Position numbers and translations under genes: made by a program. From the NCBI GenBank assembly GCA_964438865.1, contig CAYTMI010000001.1, forward strand, positions 186,001 through 250,000: 64,000 nucleotides of DNA, in the 5' to 3' direction. Below the pieces are notes generated by a model that was not told the origin of the DNA, made no database searches, and was given only the letters and a program-made list of their open reading frames with translations. Of the stretch, positions 26,102-34,281 are shown one piece after another. Positions within the stretch are counted from its first letter, which is position 1, and the number at the start of each line of letters is the position of its first letter. Source of the stretch: G016234445 sp964438865 (GTDB taxonomy: Bacteria; Chloroflexota; Dehalococcoidia; Tepidiformales; Tepidiformaceae).

Positions 26102-26854
26102 GTGAACAACGGACACTCCGCACCCCCGCTCAACGGCCACCAGCGCCCCAGCGCCATCTTCTTCGACATGGACGACACCCTCTTGGACGGCGTCACCGCG
26201 ATGCAGGCCGGTTGGGCGACCGTCTGCGCGGAGGTGGCGCCCGCCCTGGGTTACGACGCCGAAGCCCTGCGGCTCGCCATTCGCCGCCAAGCCATGGAGT
26301 TCTGGAAGGACGAGTCCCTGGTGGGCCACTGGCGGCTCAACCTCGACGGCGCCCGCGAACACATCGTCCGGGCGGCGCTCGTGGCCGAGGCCCTGGACCC
26401 CTCGCTCGCCCGCAAGATCGCGCTCGACTACAAGGCCAGCCATCGCGAGCACCTGCGGCTCTTCGATGACGCGATCGAGACACTGGAAGCCGTCCGCGCG
26501 GCCGGTTTCGGGGTCGGGCTGATCACGAACGGCGACGCCCCGATGCAGCGCGACAAGATCCAGCGGTTTGACCTTGCCCGTCACATGGACGTCATCGTCA
26601 TCGAAGGCGAATTCGGCGCGGGCAAGCCCGAGCGGGCAGTGTTCGAACATGCCCTCGCGGCGGTCCGGGCGGAACCGGCGCGGGCCTGGCACGTGGGCGA
26701 CAACCTCTATGCGGACATCGGCGGCGCAAAGCAGGTGGGGATCCACGCTGTCTGGCTGCACCGCGACCGGCTGGAGATGGGCGACGACGCCCCCGCCATC
26801 CCGGACCGGACCATAGCCCACCTCGGTGAATTGCGGGAAGCCCTCGGCGCCTGA
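26102..26854 (+). CDS. HAD-superfamily hydrolase (subfamily IA)
   Basis: 250 residues with all HAD motifs: FFDMDDTLLD (motif I, nucleophile Asp), LITNGD (motif II), FGAGKPERAVFEHAL (motif III Lys) and WHVGDNLYADIGGAKQVG (motif IV). A helical cap lies between motifs I and II. These are phosphatases or dehalogenases; the order and cap resemble YjjG/Gph-like nucleotide or sugar phosphatases. TAAGCT ends 7 nt before the GTG start and there is no Shine-Dalgarno, consistent with a leaderless mRNA. Confidence 0.88.
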   Translation: MNNGHSAPPLNGHQRPSAIFFDMDDTLLDGVTAMQAGWATVCAEVAPALGYDAEALRLAIRRQAMEFWKDESLVGHWRLNLDGAREHIVRAALVAEALDPSLARKIALDYKASHREHLRLFDDAIETLEAVRAAGFGVGLITNGDAPMQRDKIQRFDLARHMDVIVIEGEFGAGKPERAVFEHALAAVRAEPARAWHVGDNLYADIGGAKQVGIHAVWLHRDRLEMGDDAPAIPDRTIAHLGELREALGA

Positions 26855-26905
26855 GCCCGGCATGCCGGCATGTGCCAGCGCGACCGCCATCGCCCGGGTC
26901 GCGGT

Positions 26906-27316
26906 TCAGGGGACTAGCCGGAAGGACGGGCAATGAGCGGGCTTGATGGCGCCGAAGTGCCGCCGGTCGAGGGTGAGGAGGGTCGTCACCCCAAGGCGCT
27001 CCGCCATCGCCACAATGAGCGCGTCAACCGTCCCGATGGGGAAGTTGGCGTAGCGCTCCATGAGGTCGGCGGCGCGGCTATAGTCGGCCGCGGCCGGCTC
27101 TTCGATGACATCCGCGGCCGCCACGCGGCGCACAAACGCCGCTTCCGCCTGCGGTCCCTTCCGGCGGGCGATCAGCTGCGCGGCTTCGAACAGCGCACAG
27201 GACGGCACCCGAAGGTCTTCCCGGGGGTTGGCCCGCAGGTACTCTCTGACGATGGCGGCATACGGGTCGTCGTTGACGGCTTCGGCGACAAGGACGTTTG
27301 TGTCAACGAGCAGCAT
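26906..27316 (-). CDS. PIN-domain ribonuclease toxin (VapC-like)
   Basis: 136 residues. The ATG at 27316 begins MLLVDTNVLVAEAV, with Asp5 as first metal ligand. Further acidic residues lie in VPSCALFEAAQLI and FPIGTVDALIVAMAERLG, with LLTLDRRHFGAI near the end, the standard PIN layout. VapC toxins cleave tRNA or rRNA. The start overlaps the upstream antitoxin gene by 14 bp, so the pair is one coupled toxin-antitoxin operon. Confidence 0.88.
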   Translation of the reverse strand: MLLVDTNVLVAEAVNDDPYAAIVREYLRANPREDLRVPSCALFEAAQLIARRKGPQAEAAFVRRVAAADVIEEPAAADYSRAADLMERYANFPIGTVDALIVAMAERLGVTTLLTLDRRHFGAIKPAHCPSFRLVP

Positions 27317-27599
27317 GGGCTCGGTCGAAGGAGGCCTTTGCGGCGGCGTAGTCGGTTTCGACCGCCGCTCCAAGCTCTTCGTCCAGGTGTTCGTGATCGA
27401 ACCGAGCTCGTTGCGGCGCGAACGGTTCCAGCTCTGCCCCAAGCCCAAGAAGCCAACCCGCGGACGGAGGCTGCCCACGGAGGCGCTCCGCCACGGCTTC
27501 ACGGACCTCGTCGCTCACACTCGCCCCCCGGCTTGCGGCGCGCCGCTTCAGCCGCTCGTAGGTCTCGTCATCCAGGAGGATCGTCGTTCGATGTGCCAT
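27303..27599 (-). CDS. Ribbon-helix-helix antitoxin (VapB-like)
   Basis: 98 residues. The N-terminal AHRTTILLDDETYERLKRRA is a ribbon-helix-helix DNA-binding domain; the C-terminal part (EEL to DRAHAAR) is acidic and helical and probably wraps the toxin. It is the first gene of the pair. A palindromic CATATG repeat overlaps the start codon and is the likely autoregulatory operator. Confidence 0.85.
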   Translation of the reverse strand: MAHRTTILLDDETYERLKRRAASRGASVSDEVREAVAERLRGQPPSAGWLLGLGAELEPFAPQRARFDHEHLDEELGAAVETDYAAAKASFDRAHAAR

Positions 27600-27620
27600 A
27601 TGCCATATGTTAGCATATCG
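27597..27620 (-). promoter_or_regulatory. Autoregulatory operator/promoter of the VapBC-like pair
   Basis: Two CATATG palindromes (27597-27602 and 27604-27609) form a 13-bp symmetric element that overlaps the antitoxin start codon. Just upstream on the minus strand is a TATGCT -10 box (27617-27612). The arrangement suits repression by the RHH antitoxin-toxin complex. Confidence 0.5.
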
Positions 27621-27727
27621 CGAACCCCGTCATGCTCTCAGCCAGCATCCGAACATGCCATCCGGTCAGATCTCCTCTTGACAAGTGAAGTAAGATAAGG
27701 AAGGAAGTTAAGTAAGGAGAATCACAA

Positions 27728-28276
27728 ATGTCGCGCACGATCCAAATCGAAGACCAGACGTTCGAGAGGCTCAAGGCCTGGGCTCGTCCACTTGAGGACT
27801 CCCCAGACGACGCTATTAACCGAGTCTTGGACGCCGCCGAGGGGGGCAGGCCAGTCTTGGAGGCACCCGCGCGGGCGCCTTCGGAAGAGACTCCAGTCAT
27901 CGCGCCGTTTGTCACCCGCCTTCCGGAGCGAGGCCCCGGCCGTAGCCGGGGGCCGGAGACGTCAGAGATCCTTCGGGCGGCGGGGCTCCTCGCTTCTGGC
28001 ACTGTGCTGGTGGTGGACCCGGCGATTCTGCCCTCGGGCGCCAGCGTCGGCGACGCCCGCTTTCGAGCCAGGATCGGCCGGGAGGTGAAGTGGGTTGTCT
28101 GGGAGCGCGATGGGCAGGAGCACTCTCTCAGCGAGCTGACCCAGGCTGTTCGCGACCGGTTCGGCGTGCACGCGAACCGTGGGGCGGTCAACGGCTACAA
28201 GTACTGGTGCCTCGAATCGAATCCCAACCGAACACTCTGGGAACTGGCGCAGGAGATCCTGCTCCGCCACCGCTGA
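27728..28276 (+). CDS. RHH-like N-terminal protein of unknown function
   Basis: 182 residues. The start SRTIQIEDQTFERLKAWARP resembles an RHH or SeqA-like strand-helix unit. A Pro/Arg-rich linker (about 60-85) leads to a C-terminal domain with WVVWERDGQEHSLSELTQ and ANRGAVNGYKYWCLES. That domain looks like a small restriction/modification-associated or DNA-interacting module, but I cannot name it. AAGGAGA lies 7 nt before the ATG in an unusual A/G-rich tract (27681-27720). It is divergent from the VapBC-like operon. Confidence 0.6.
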   Translation: MSRTIQIEDQTFERLKAWARPLEDSPDDAINRVLDAAEGGRPVLEAPARAPSEETPVIAPFVTRLPERGPGRSRGPETSEILRAAGLLASGTVLVVDPAILPSGASVGDARFRARIGREVKWVVWERDGQEHSLSELTQAVRDRFGVHANRGAVNGYKYWCLESNPNRTLWELAQEILLRHR

Positions 28277-28318
28277 GACGCAGAGTAGTCCCAATCCGTG
28301 TGGTGTCGGCGCCGCCCC

Positions 28319-29599
28319 CTACGTCATCCGGCGGAGGTCGCCCTGCGTGCCCCAGATGGCGAGCGCGATGACGGCAAGCGTCGTCCCCGAAATCACCATC
28401 CACACGGGGGCGGAGAACAGCGCCGCCATGCTACCGGCGAGCAACGCACCCAGCGGCGCGAAGCCCATGAACCCAAGCGTGTGGACGCTCATCACCCTGC
28501 CCATCAGCTCCGACGGCGTGTTCCCCTGGATCAGCGTCTGGTTGAGGTTGATGAAAAAGCCGCCGCCCATCCCCCAGAACAGCATCAAGGCCGCCGTCAG
28601 CGGATAGGCCGGCGAGATCCCGATCAGGGCGATCAGGACCCCGCCGGCGGCGACCGCGATCGTGAACCAGGCGCCCTTGTTCGGCATCGAAGGCCAGGAT
28701 GCGAGCAGCAGCGAGGTGCTCAGCGTCCCCACGCCCGTGAACGTGAAGAGCATGCTGGCCGCGAACGCATCCTTGCCGAGTTCGTTCTTCGCCACCTGGG
28801 GGATCAGCACCGAGCTGGGCCCCATCATGAAGACGCCGGTGAGCATGAGCAGCAGCATCAGGAGGGCGATGTTCCGCTGGCCGGTCACGAACCGGAACCC
28901 TTCGCGGAGTTCCTCGATTGGTCGCCGCCGTCCGCCCGCGCGCTGGAGCACGGCCGGGATGCGAAGCGGCATCAGCGCCAGCAACCCGAACGCGAACAGC
29001 CCCGCCTGCAGGGCGAAGACCCCGCTCATCCCCGCCGCCCTGATGATCCCGCCACCGAGCGCGGGGCCGACGATCATCATCACGTTCATGCCCAGGGTGT
29101 TGAGCACGATGGCGTTCATCAGCCGTTCGCGGGGGACGAGGGAGGGCAGGATCGCCTGCCGCACTGGTTGCCCGAACGCCGTTGTCGCGCCCACGCCCAG
29201 CGCCAGCGCGTAGACCACAGGCAGCGTCGCGCGGTCCGCGCCCACGACGATCGCCGTGACCGCTGTGACGACGATCGCCGCCCCCTGGGATCCGAAGAGC
29301 AGCACGCGCCGGTCCATCCGGTCGGCCAGCACACCCGCCGGGAGCGAGAGGAAGAAGACGGGGATGCCCAGCGCGAAGCTGACGATGCCAGCCGCGGCGG
29401 AGCGGTCGGAGATTTCGAGCACCAGCCAGACGAAGGCGAAGCGCTGGATGCCCTGGATCAGCGCGACGGAAGCGTTGTGCGCCCAGAACCAGCGGAAGGG
29501 AGTCGACTGGAGCGCGTCCAGCGTGCGGACCGCGCCCTTCGCGGGACGGGGGGCTGGTACTGTGGCGGGACCGTCCGGGAGGTCGCGTTCTGCCGTCAT
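28319..29599 (-). CDS. MFS transporter (multidrug/EntS-like)
   Basis: 426 residues with about 12 hydrophobic segments. Recognisable MFS motifs are LPAGVLADRMDRRVLL (motif A) in the first loop, GQPVRQAILPSLVPRERLMNAI, and LLFWGMGGGFFINLNQTLIQ in the second half. The layout matches the MFS_3/EntS-like drug or siderophore exporters driven by the proton gradient. ATG 29599 was preferred over an upstream in-frame start because the added residues are basic and non-conserved. A second, related MFS gene lies at 61388-62644. Confidence 0.88.
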   Translation of the reverse strand: MTAERDLPDGPATVPAPRPAKGAVRTLDALQSTPFRWFWAHNASVALIQGIQRFAFVWLVLEISDRSAAAGIVSFALGIPVFFLSLPAGVLADRMDRRVLLFGSQGAAIVVTAVTAIVVGADRATLPVVYALALGVGATTAFGQPVRQAILPSLVPRERLMNAIVLNTLGMNVMMIVGPALGGGIIRAAGMSGVFALQAGLFAFGLLALMPLRIPAVLQRAGGRRRPIEELREGFRFVTGQRNIALLMLLLMLTGVFMMGPSSVLIPQVAKNELGKDAFAASMLFTFTGVGTLSTSLLLASWPSMPNKGAWFTIAVAAGGVLIALIGISPAYPLTAALMLFWGMGGGFFINLNQTLIQGNTPSELMGRVMSVHTLGFMGFAPLGALLAGSMAALFSAPVWMVISGTTLAVIALAIWGTQGDLRRMT

Positions 29600-29733
29600 T
29601 GGGATCCCGTCCCTTCTACGCGCTTTGGCCGGGCGCGGCAACGAAGAGGGCGCGGCATCTTCCGCCTATCCACGTGCGCCCGGCCTCTTTCGGCTACACT
29701 GAGACCGCTTTATCACCGTCCAGGAGTTCCCCC

Positions 29734-30954
29734 ATGCAAGTCGCGCCGATCCCCGACCTCGACCCCGAAATCAATGACGTCCGCACCGCCACCGCAAACA
29801 TCGTCAACCGCTACATCATCCCCAACGAAGAGAAGCTCGCGGACTACCGGAGCCCCGAAACCCAGCGCCTCCGCCACGAAGTCCAGGAGGTCGTGAAGAA
29901 GGCTGGCCTCTGGGCGCCCCACCTCCCGAAGGAATACGGCGGCATGGGCATCGGCTTCATGAAGCACGCTTACATGAACGAGGTCCTCGCCTGGAGCCCC
30001 TACTCGAACACCCTCTTCGGCGTGGTCGCCCCCGACTCCGGCAACCAGACCATCCTCATCAAGTACGGGACCGAAGAGCAGAAGAAGCAGTGGCTGGAGC
30101 CGTCCATTCGCGGCGAGATCCGTTCCTGCTTCTCCATGACCGAGCCCGACGCCGCCGGTTCGAACCCCTACGCCATCCAGACCCGCGCCATCCGCGACGG
30201 CGACGACTGGGTGATCAACGGCCGGAAGTGGTTCACCTCAGGCGCAAGGGGCGCTGCCTTCGCCATCGTCATGTGCCGCACGGAAGAGACCGACGGCCAG
30301 GGCGGCACCCGCGAGAAGATGACCCAGATCATCGTCCCGACCGACACGCCCGGCTTCAACATCATCCGCAGCGTTGAGGTGTGGGGGCACGACAGCAACC
30401 ACTGCGAGATCGTCTACGACAACGTCCGGGTGCCGGTCACGAACCAGCTCGGCCGCACGGGCACGGGCCACCAGGCCGCCCAGGACCGCCTCGGAGCCGG
30501 CCGCGTCTTCCATTGCATGAACAGCGTCGGCCAGATGTGGCGCGCCTTCGACCTGATGGTCCGCCGGGCGATGGACCGCGAAGTCCACGGCGGCAAGCTC
30601 GAAACCAAGCAGTTCATCCAGGGGTTCATCGCGGATTCGTACATCGACATCCAGGCGTCGCGGCTGATGACCATCCACGCCGCCAAGGTGATCGACAACG
30701 GCGTCAGCGACCCGCGCACGGACATCTCGGCGATCAAGATCTTCGTCCCGGCCGCGCTCGAACGGGTGGTGGACCGGGCCATCCAGGTTCACGGCGCCAT
30801 GGGCGTCTCCGGCGACACGCCGCTTTCCGGCATGTACACCGGCGCCCGTACTCTCCGCATCGCCGACGGCCCAGACGAGGTGCATCGCATCCTGATCGCG
30901 AAGAACGTCCTCAAGCGCTACCACGACGGGATGAGCTGGGACTTCGGGGTCTAG
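29734..30954 (+). CDS. Acyl-CoA dehydrogenase family protein
   Basis: 406 residues. The ACAD fold is shown by LWAPHLPKEYGGMGIGF, CFSMTEPDAAGSNP (FAD/acyl site), GRKWFTSGARGAAFAIVM, AQDRLGAGRVFHCMNSVG and IQVHGAMGVSGDTPLSGMY. The length and C-terminal RIADGPDEVHRILIAKNVL match the ACAD10/11-like group. It oxidises an acyl-CoA at C2-C3, passing electrons to ETF. AGGAG lies about 7 nt before ATG 29734, and TACACT near 29696 is a plausible -10. It fits the CoA-thioester catabolism implied by the crotonases and CoA-transferase elsewhere in the window. Confidence 0.92.
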   Translation: MQVAPIPDLDPEINDVRTATANIVNRYIIPNEEKLADYRSPETQRLRHEVQEVVKKAGLWAPHLPKEYGGMGIGFMKHAYMNEVLAWSPYSNTLFGVVAPDSGNQTILIKYGTEEQKKQWLEPSIRGEIRSCFSMTEPDAAGSNPYAIQTRAIRDGDDWVINGRKWFTSGARGAAFAIVMCRTEETDGQGGTREKMTQIIVPTDTPGFNIIRSVEVWGHDSNHCEIVYDNVRVPVTNQLGRTGTGHQAAQDRLGAGRVFHCMNSVGQMWRAFDLMVRRAMDREVHGGKLETKQFIQGFIADSYIDIQASRLMTIHAAKVIDNGVSDPRTDISAIKIFVPAALERVVDRAIQVHGAMGVSGDTPLSGMYTGARTLRIADGPDEVHRILIAKNVLKRYHDGMSWDFGV

Positions 30955-30981
30955 CCAGTCCAGGGCACGGAAATCAGGCGG

Positions 30982-31005
30982 CGCTCGTCTCGCGTTGGAC
31001 GAGCG
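30982..31005. terminator. Hairpin between convergent genes
   Basis: CGCTCGTC and GACGAGCG form a perfect eight-pair stem with an eight-base loop, located between the convergent acyl-CoA dehydrogenase and the small gene at 31039. There is no T-run on either strand, so termination is only a suggestion. Confidence 0.35.
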
Positions 31006-31038
31006 TCACCACCCCCATTCCCATGAGGGCGACGACAA

Positions 31039-31251
31039 TCACGTCGGCCTGTGCTGCTTCGTCGCGATCAGCGTGGGTGACATCGCCCCGTCGATATCCG
31101 CCGAGGAAGGGGTTGCCTCCCGCTTCCTGGCGAACTGGCGTAGCGCGAGGAAGTCGTCCGCCAGGATCGCGTTGCGGACACGGTCACGCAGCGCCGGGTC
31201 CTGCTGGATCGCGCCGATAAACTCTTCGACTTCAGCCGCCGTAAACGCCAT
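31039..31251 (-). CDS. Small helical protein of unknown function, possibly truncated
   Basis: 70 residues from ATG 31251; an upstream in-frame GTG at 31314 would add 21 residues. The N-terminal helix TAAEVEEFIGAIQQDPALRD and RNAILADDFLALRQ resemble the start of a large family in which a coiled coil and a nuclease-like domain follow. Here the frame stops early. Just beyond, a shifted frame encodes ADVIVVALMGMGVVTLVQRE up to a TGA at about 30975, so a frameshift has possibly cut the gene. Function unknown. Confidence 0.4.
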   Translation of the reverse strand: MAFTAAEVEEFIGAIQQDPALRDRVRNAILADDFLALRQFARKREATPSSADIDGAMSPTLIATKQHRPT

Positions 31252-31335
31252 GACGCCGCGATCATACCGCTCCGGCCCAGCGTCGAATCGGGTGGGCCGA
31301 ACGACGCCGCTCACGTGCTAGCAGCCGGCCCGTCC

Positions 31336-32028
31336 TCAGGTCGCGCCGCCCTCGTCGTCCATCCGGCGAAAGTAGTCGTCCAGCGTTCGGCCGGCCGTCT
31401 CCGGGAAGCGATCTTCGAGGAGGCGGAGTTCCGCCATGCGGTCCAGGCGGAAGCTTCTGAAGTCCTCGCGCAGTTCGCACCACGCAGTCATAGACCACGA
31501 CGAGCCCCAGAAGAACAGCCCCAGCGGCCACACCGTGCGCTCCGTGTGGCTGGCGCCGAGGTCGGTATAGGCGAACCAGACCTTTCGCCGCTCCTCCACC
31601 GCCGCGCGCAAGGAGGCGAGCCCGGCCACCACCCGCGGCGGCACGTGGAATCCCGGAGCGTAGAGCGGCGTCCGCGCCAGGCGCTCCTTCAGCCGTTCCG
31701 GCAGCGCGGCTTCGACCCTCGCGAGCGCGTCCCGGGCCGACCGCGCCAGTTGCGCATCGCCCCAGCTCGTCACCACTCGGGCGCCAAGCACAAGGGCCTC
31801 GACCTCGTCGTCGCGGAACATCAGCGGCGGGAGGTCGAAGCCCTTGCGGAGCATGTAGCCGACGCCGGCCGCCCCTTCGATGGGGACGCCCGACGCCACC
31901 AGGTCGCTGATGTCGCGGTAAACGGTCCGCTCCGAGACCTCCAGTGCCTCCGCCAGGGAGGCGGCCGTGACGACTTGCCGGCGGCGGAGGAGCTGGATGA
32001 TTTGGAACAGGCGATCGGCGCGACGCAC
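31336..32028 (-). CDS. HTH/WYL-domain transcriptional regulator (YafY family)
   Basis: 230 residues. The N-terminal winged helix (RADRLFQIIQLLRRRQVVTA, then VSERTVYRDISDLVASG) is a DeoR/HTH_11-type DNA-binding domain. The middle and C-terminal part, including RKVWFAYTDLGASHTERTV and RSFRLDRMAELRLLEDRF, is the WYL ligand-sensing domain. The GTG start is 15 nt after the VOC stop, so the two genes form an operon. The inverted repeats at 32456-32516 upstream of the VOC gene are its probable operator (autoregulation by inference). Confidence 0.88.
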   Translation of the reverse strand: MRRADRLFQIIQLLRRRQVVTAASLAEALEVSERTVYRDISDLVASGVPIEGAAGVGYMLRKGFDLPPLMFRDDEVEALVLGARVVTSWGDAQLARSARDALARVEAALPERLKERLARTPLYAPGFHVPPRVVAGLASLRAAVEERRKVWFAYTDLGASHTERTVWPLGLFFWGSSWSMTAWCELREDFRSFRLDRMAELRLLEDRFPETAGRTLDDYFRRMDDEGGAT

Positions 32029-32043
32029 GGGACCTCGCAGGGG

Positions 32044-32400
32044 TTAAGGATGGAACTCGATGAGCTGGCAGTAGTTGCCATCAGGGTCGACGAAGGTCGA
32101 AATGACGCCGCCCCAGGGTTCCTTGCCGGCGGTGCGGATGAACTTCACGCCAGCCTTTTCGAGCCGCGCCTGCTCGGCGGCGAGGTCGTTAACGAGGAGG
32201 TTGATATATACGCGCTGGGGCTCCTTCGCGGGCCCTTTCGTCTCGCTGTGGCCGTCGAACCCGAGCGTGGCGGGACCGGCCTTCAGTGCGAGTTCGCCCA
32301 TGTTCGGGTTGACTGGCAGGCCGACGACGTCGCGGTAGAACGCGCGCAGCCGGTCCGGGTCTTCGCTGGTGATGTTGATGAAGAGATCATTGACTTCCAT
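32044..32400 (-). CDS. VOC-family protein, partner of WYL regulator
   Basis: 118 residues of VOC fold: NDLFINITSEDPDRLRAFYR, VYINLLVNDLAAEQARLEKAG and STFVDPDGNYCQLIEF, with the metal-ligand Glu near the C-terminus. It probably binds or transforms a small toxic compound that the co-encoded WYL regulator senses. GGAGG lies 8 nt before ATG 32400. It is the first gene of the two-gene operon. Confidence 0.88.
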   Translation of the reverse strand: MEVNDLFINITSEDPDRLRAFYRDVVGLPVNPNMGELALKAGPATLGFDGHSETKGPAKEPQRVYINLLVNDLAAEQARLEKAGVKFIRTAGKEPWGGVISTFVDPDGNYCQLIEFHP

Positions 32401-32455
32401 GTTGACCGTCCTCCGGGTGAGTACGCGCCCAGAGGCACGCCACGCACTCAGCCTA

Positions 32456-32516
32456 CTGTCAGCCTCCTGACAGCATAGTGTCAGGATCTATCGTCGCAAC
32501 GATTCTCTCCTGACAC
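32456..32516 (-). promoter_or_regulatory. Promoter with two TGTCAG inverted-repeat operators (VOC-WYL operon)
   Basis: Two nested palindromes are seen: CTGTCAG-N4-CTGACAG (32456-32473) and GTGTCAGGA-N21-TCCTGACAC (32478-32516). On the minus strand a TTGCGA -35 (32499-32494) and a TATGCT -10 (32477-32472) are 16 bp apart. The TGTCAG elements flank and overlap the -10, an arrangement expected for repression. Confidence 0.7.
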
Positions 32517-32557
32517 CGTGGTGGCAGGAGCCCTGGCGCTGCGTTGGCGGCGGCGGC

Positions 32558-33328
32558 CTACGCCTTTCGGCCCGCCACCAGCGCCACCGGGATCGTGAAT
32601 GCCCACGGGCTGAGGCTGATGGAGAAGCGCTCACGCGCGGCCAGCGTCGCCGCTGCGAAGAGCGCCCGCAGCCCCGCCACCCGCTCAGGCGGCGTCTGCG
32701 CCCGCCCCACCCACGACTCGCCGTCGATCGGAAGGTCCATCTGGAACGGGACCGTCGCGGCAAACCCGGCCGCCTGGAAGAAGCCCGTCCATTCGGAGAC
32801 ACGGGCGTTGCGGACGTGTGAGTGGTCGCGGGTGAGCTCGAATGCGTTGCAGAAGGTGTCGAAGGCGGGGTCCTCGGGGGCAACCGTGTCGACCAGGAGA
32901 AGCCGTCCCCCCTGACGCAGGACCCGCGCCGCTTCACGCACGGCGCGAGCGGGGTCGGGATAGTGGTGGGCGCTGTAGCGGCTCGTCACCACGTCGAATG
33001 AACCGTCTGCGAAGGGCAAGTCCGTGACGTCCCCGCGGCGGAACTCGACGTTCGTCAGACCCTTCGCTTCGGCCAGCGAAGCGGCGACATCGAGCATCTC
33101 CTGGGTGAGGTCGAAGGCGACGACGCGCCGCACGAGGGGGGCGATCCGGAGGGCAGCATGGCCGGCGCCGCAGCCGAGGTCGAGCGCCTCCTCCGACCCG
33201 GTCAGCCCGGCTTCGCGGACGAGCGCCTCAAGATCCGGGCCTCCCTGGTGGACGGGGCTCTCGGCATAGGCTGCCGCCACCGCGCCGAACTGGCGCCGGA
33301 CTGGCTCGGTGACTTCGGTCTGTGACAT
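32558..33328 (-). CDS. Class I SAM-dependent methyltransferase
   Basis: 256 residues. SAM-binding motif I is ALDLGCGAGHAALRIAP, followed by VVAFDLTQEMLDVA (acidic loop), GDVTDLPFADGSFDVV (motif II) and VLRQGGRLLLVDTVAPED (motif III). The N-terminus VRRQFGAVAAAYAES is typical of UbiE/Coq5-like small-molecule methyltransferases. GGAG precedes ATG 33328 with TAGGCT as a possible -10. The substrate is unknown. Confidence 0.9.
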   Translation of the reverse strand: MSQTEVTEPVRRQFGAVAAAYAESPVHQGGPDLEALVREAGLTGSEEALDLGCGAGHAALRIAPLVRRVVAFDLTQEMLDVAASLAEAKGLTNVEFRRGDVTDLPFADGSFDVVTSRYSAHHYPDPARAVREAARVLRQGGRLLLVDTVAPEDPAFDTFCNAFELTRDHSHVRNARVSEWTGFFQAAGFAATVPFQMDLPIDGESWVGRAQTPPERVAGLRALFAAATLAARERFSISLSPWAFTIPVALVAGRKA

Positions 33329-33397
33329 GGCGATTGGCTCCGCGTGGGATCAATTCAGCCTACCCGGACGCGGACCCATCGCCAAACGCGGCCGCCG

Positions 33398-34229
33398 CTA
33401 CCGGCGCTGGAGGAACGGGCGTACCGCCTCGAGGAAGCCGTCCGGGCGGTCGAGCGGGACTGAGTGGCCCGAGCCGGCTACTTCGACGAATTCGCAGCCG
33501 CCGATCTCGCGCACCATCCGCGCGGCTGTGTCCGCGGCGAGCACGTCGCTCTCTTCGCCGCGCACCAGGAGGGCGGGGCAGGCGATCTTTGGCAGCAGTG
33601 CCCAGCCCACCGCCGGGTCGTCGCGCAGGCGGCCGGGCTGGCGGAGGGCGCGGTCGTAACGCCAGGTCCGGCGGCCGTCTTCCATCAGCATGAGGTTGTT
33701 CAGACCGCGGTGGCGAAGCGCCTCTTCGGGTGGCGCGGGGATTGCCGGCGCGCATCTGGGCGAGGGCCTGTGCGGGGGAGTCGAACACGTCCCCGGCGGC
33801 CACGCCGGTCATGATCCGGGCCGAACCGGCCGCAGCCAGCGCCGGGCCGATATCGACGATGACCAGCCGCTCAACCTCCGCCGGCTTCGTGCCCGCGTAG
33901 TGGTAGGCGTTGAAGCCGCCCATCGAGAGCCCGAGGAGGGCGAACCTCCGCAACTGCAGGGCGCGGGCGAAGGCGTCGACATCCGCGACCATAGCGTCGC
34001 GCGAATAGTCGTCCGACCAGCCTGATTCGCCGTGGCCACGCTGGTCGAGTGCGAGGACGCGGTAATGCGGCTGGAGCGCGGCAGCGAAGCCATCCCAGGA
34101 GCGGGCGTGACCGGTGAACCCGTGGAGGAGCAGCAGCGCCGGTGCCCCGGGGTTGGGCCAGTCGCGGTAGTGGAAGCGGATCCCGCCGAGTCCGACGAGT
34201 TCGTCGCGGACTTCTGGGAGTTGCGTCAT
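33398..34229 (-). pseudogene. Alpha/beta-hydrolase with a frameshift near 33740
   Basis: From ATG 34229 (GGAGGG upstream, TATGAT -10) the frame encodes a good alpha/beta-hydrolase: LLLLHGFTGHARSWDGFA, VLALDQRGHGESGW and the nucleophile elbow LLGLSMGGFNAYHYA. After RAGNPRA (about 33740) the reading continues sensibly only in another frame, as PPEEALRHRGLNNLML, then CPALLVRGEESDVLAAD (acid) and VAGSGHSVPLDRPDGF (His) to the stop at 33398. The total is 832 bp, i.e. 3n+1, fitting one inserted base in a CCCCGCGCCACCC tract. It could be a real pseudogene or a sequencing error; restored, it would be about 276 residues. Confidence 0.8.
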
Positions 34230-34281
34230 GGGTGTCCCTCCATCGTGCCGAATCATACGAGTGCAGCTGGCGCCGCGGGTG

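Noticed and set aside
27678..27706. Sigma70 promoter starting at TTGACA 27678
   Set aside because: No acceptable -10 box is found at 16-18 bp; the spacing falls in an A/G-rich tract.
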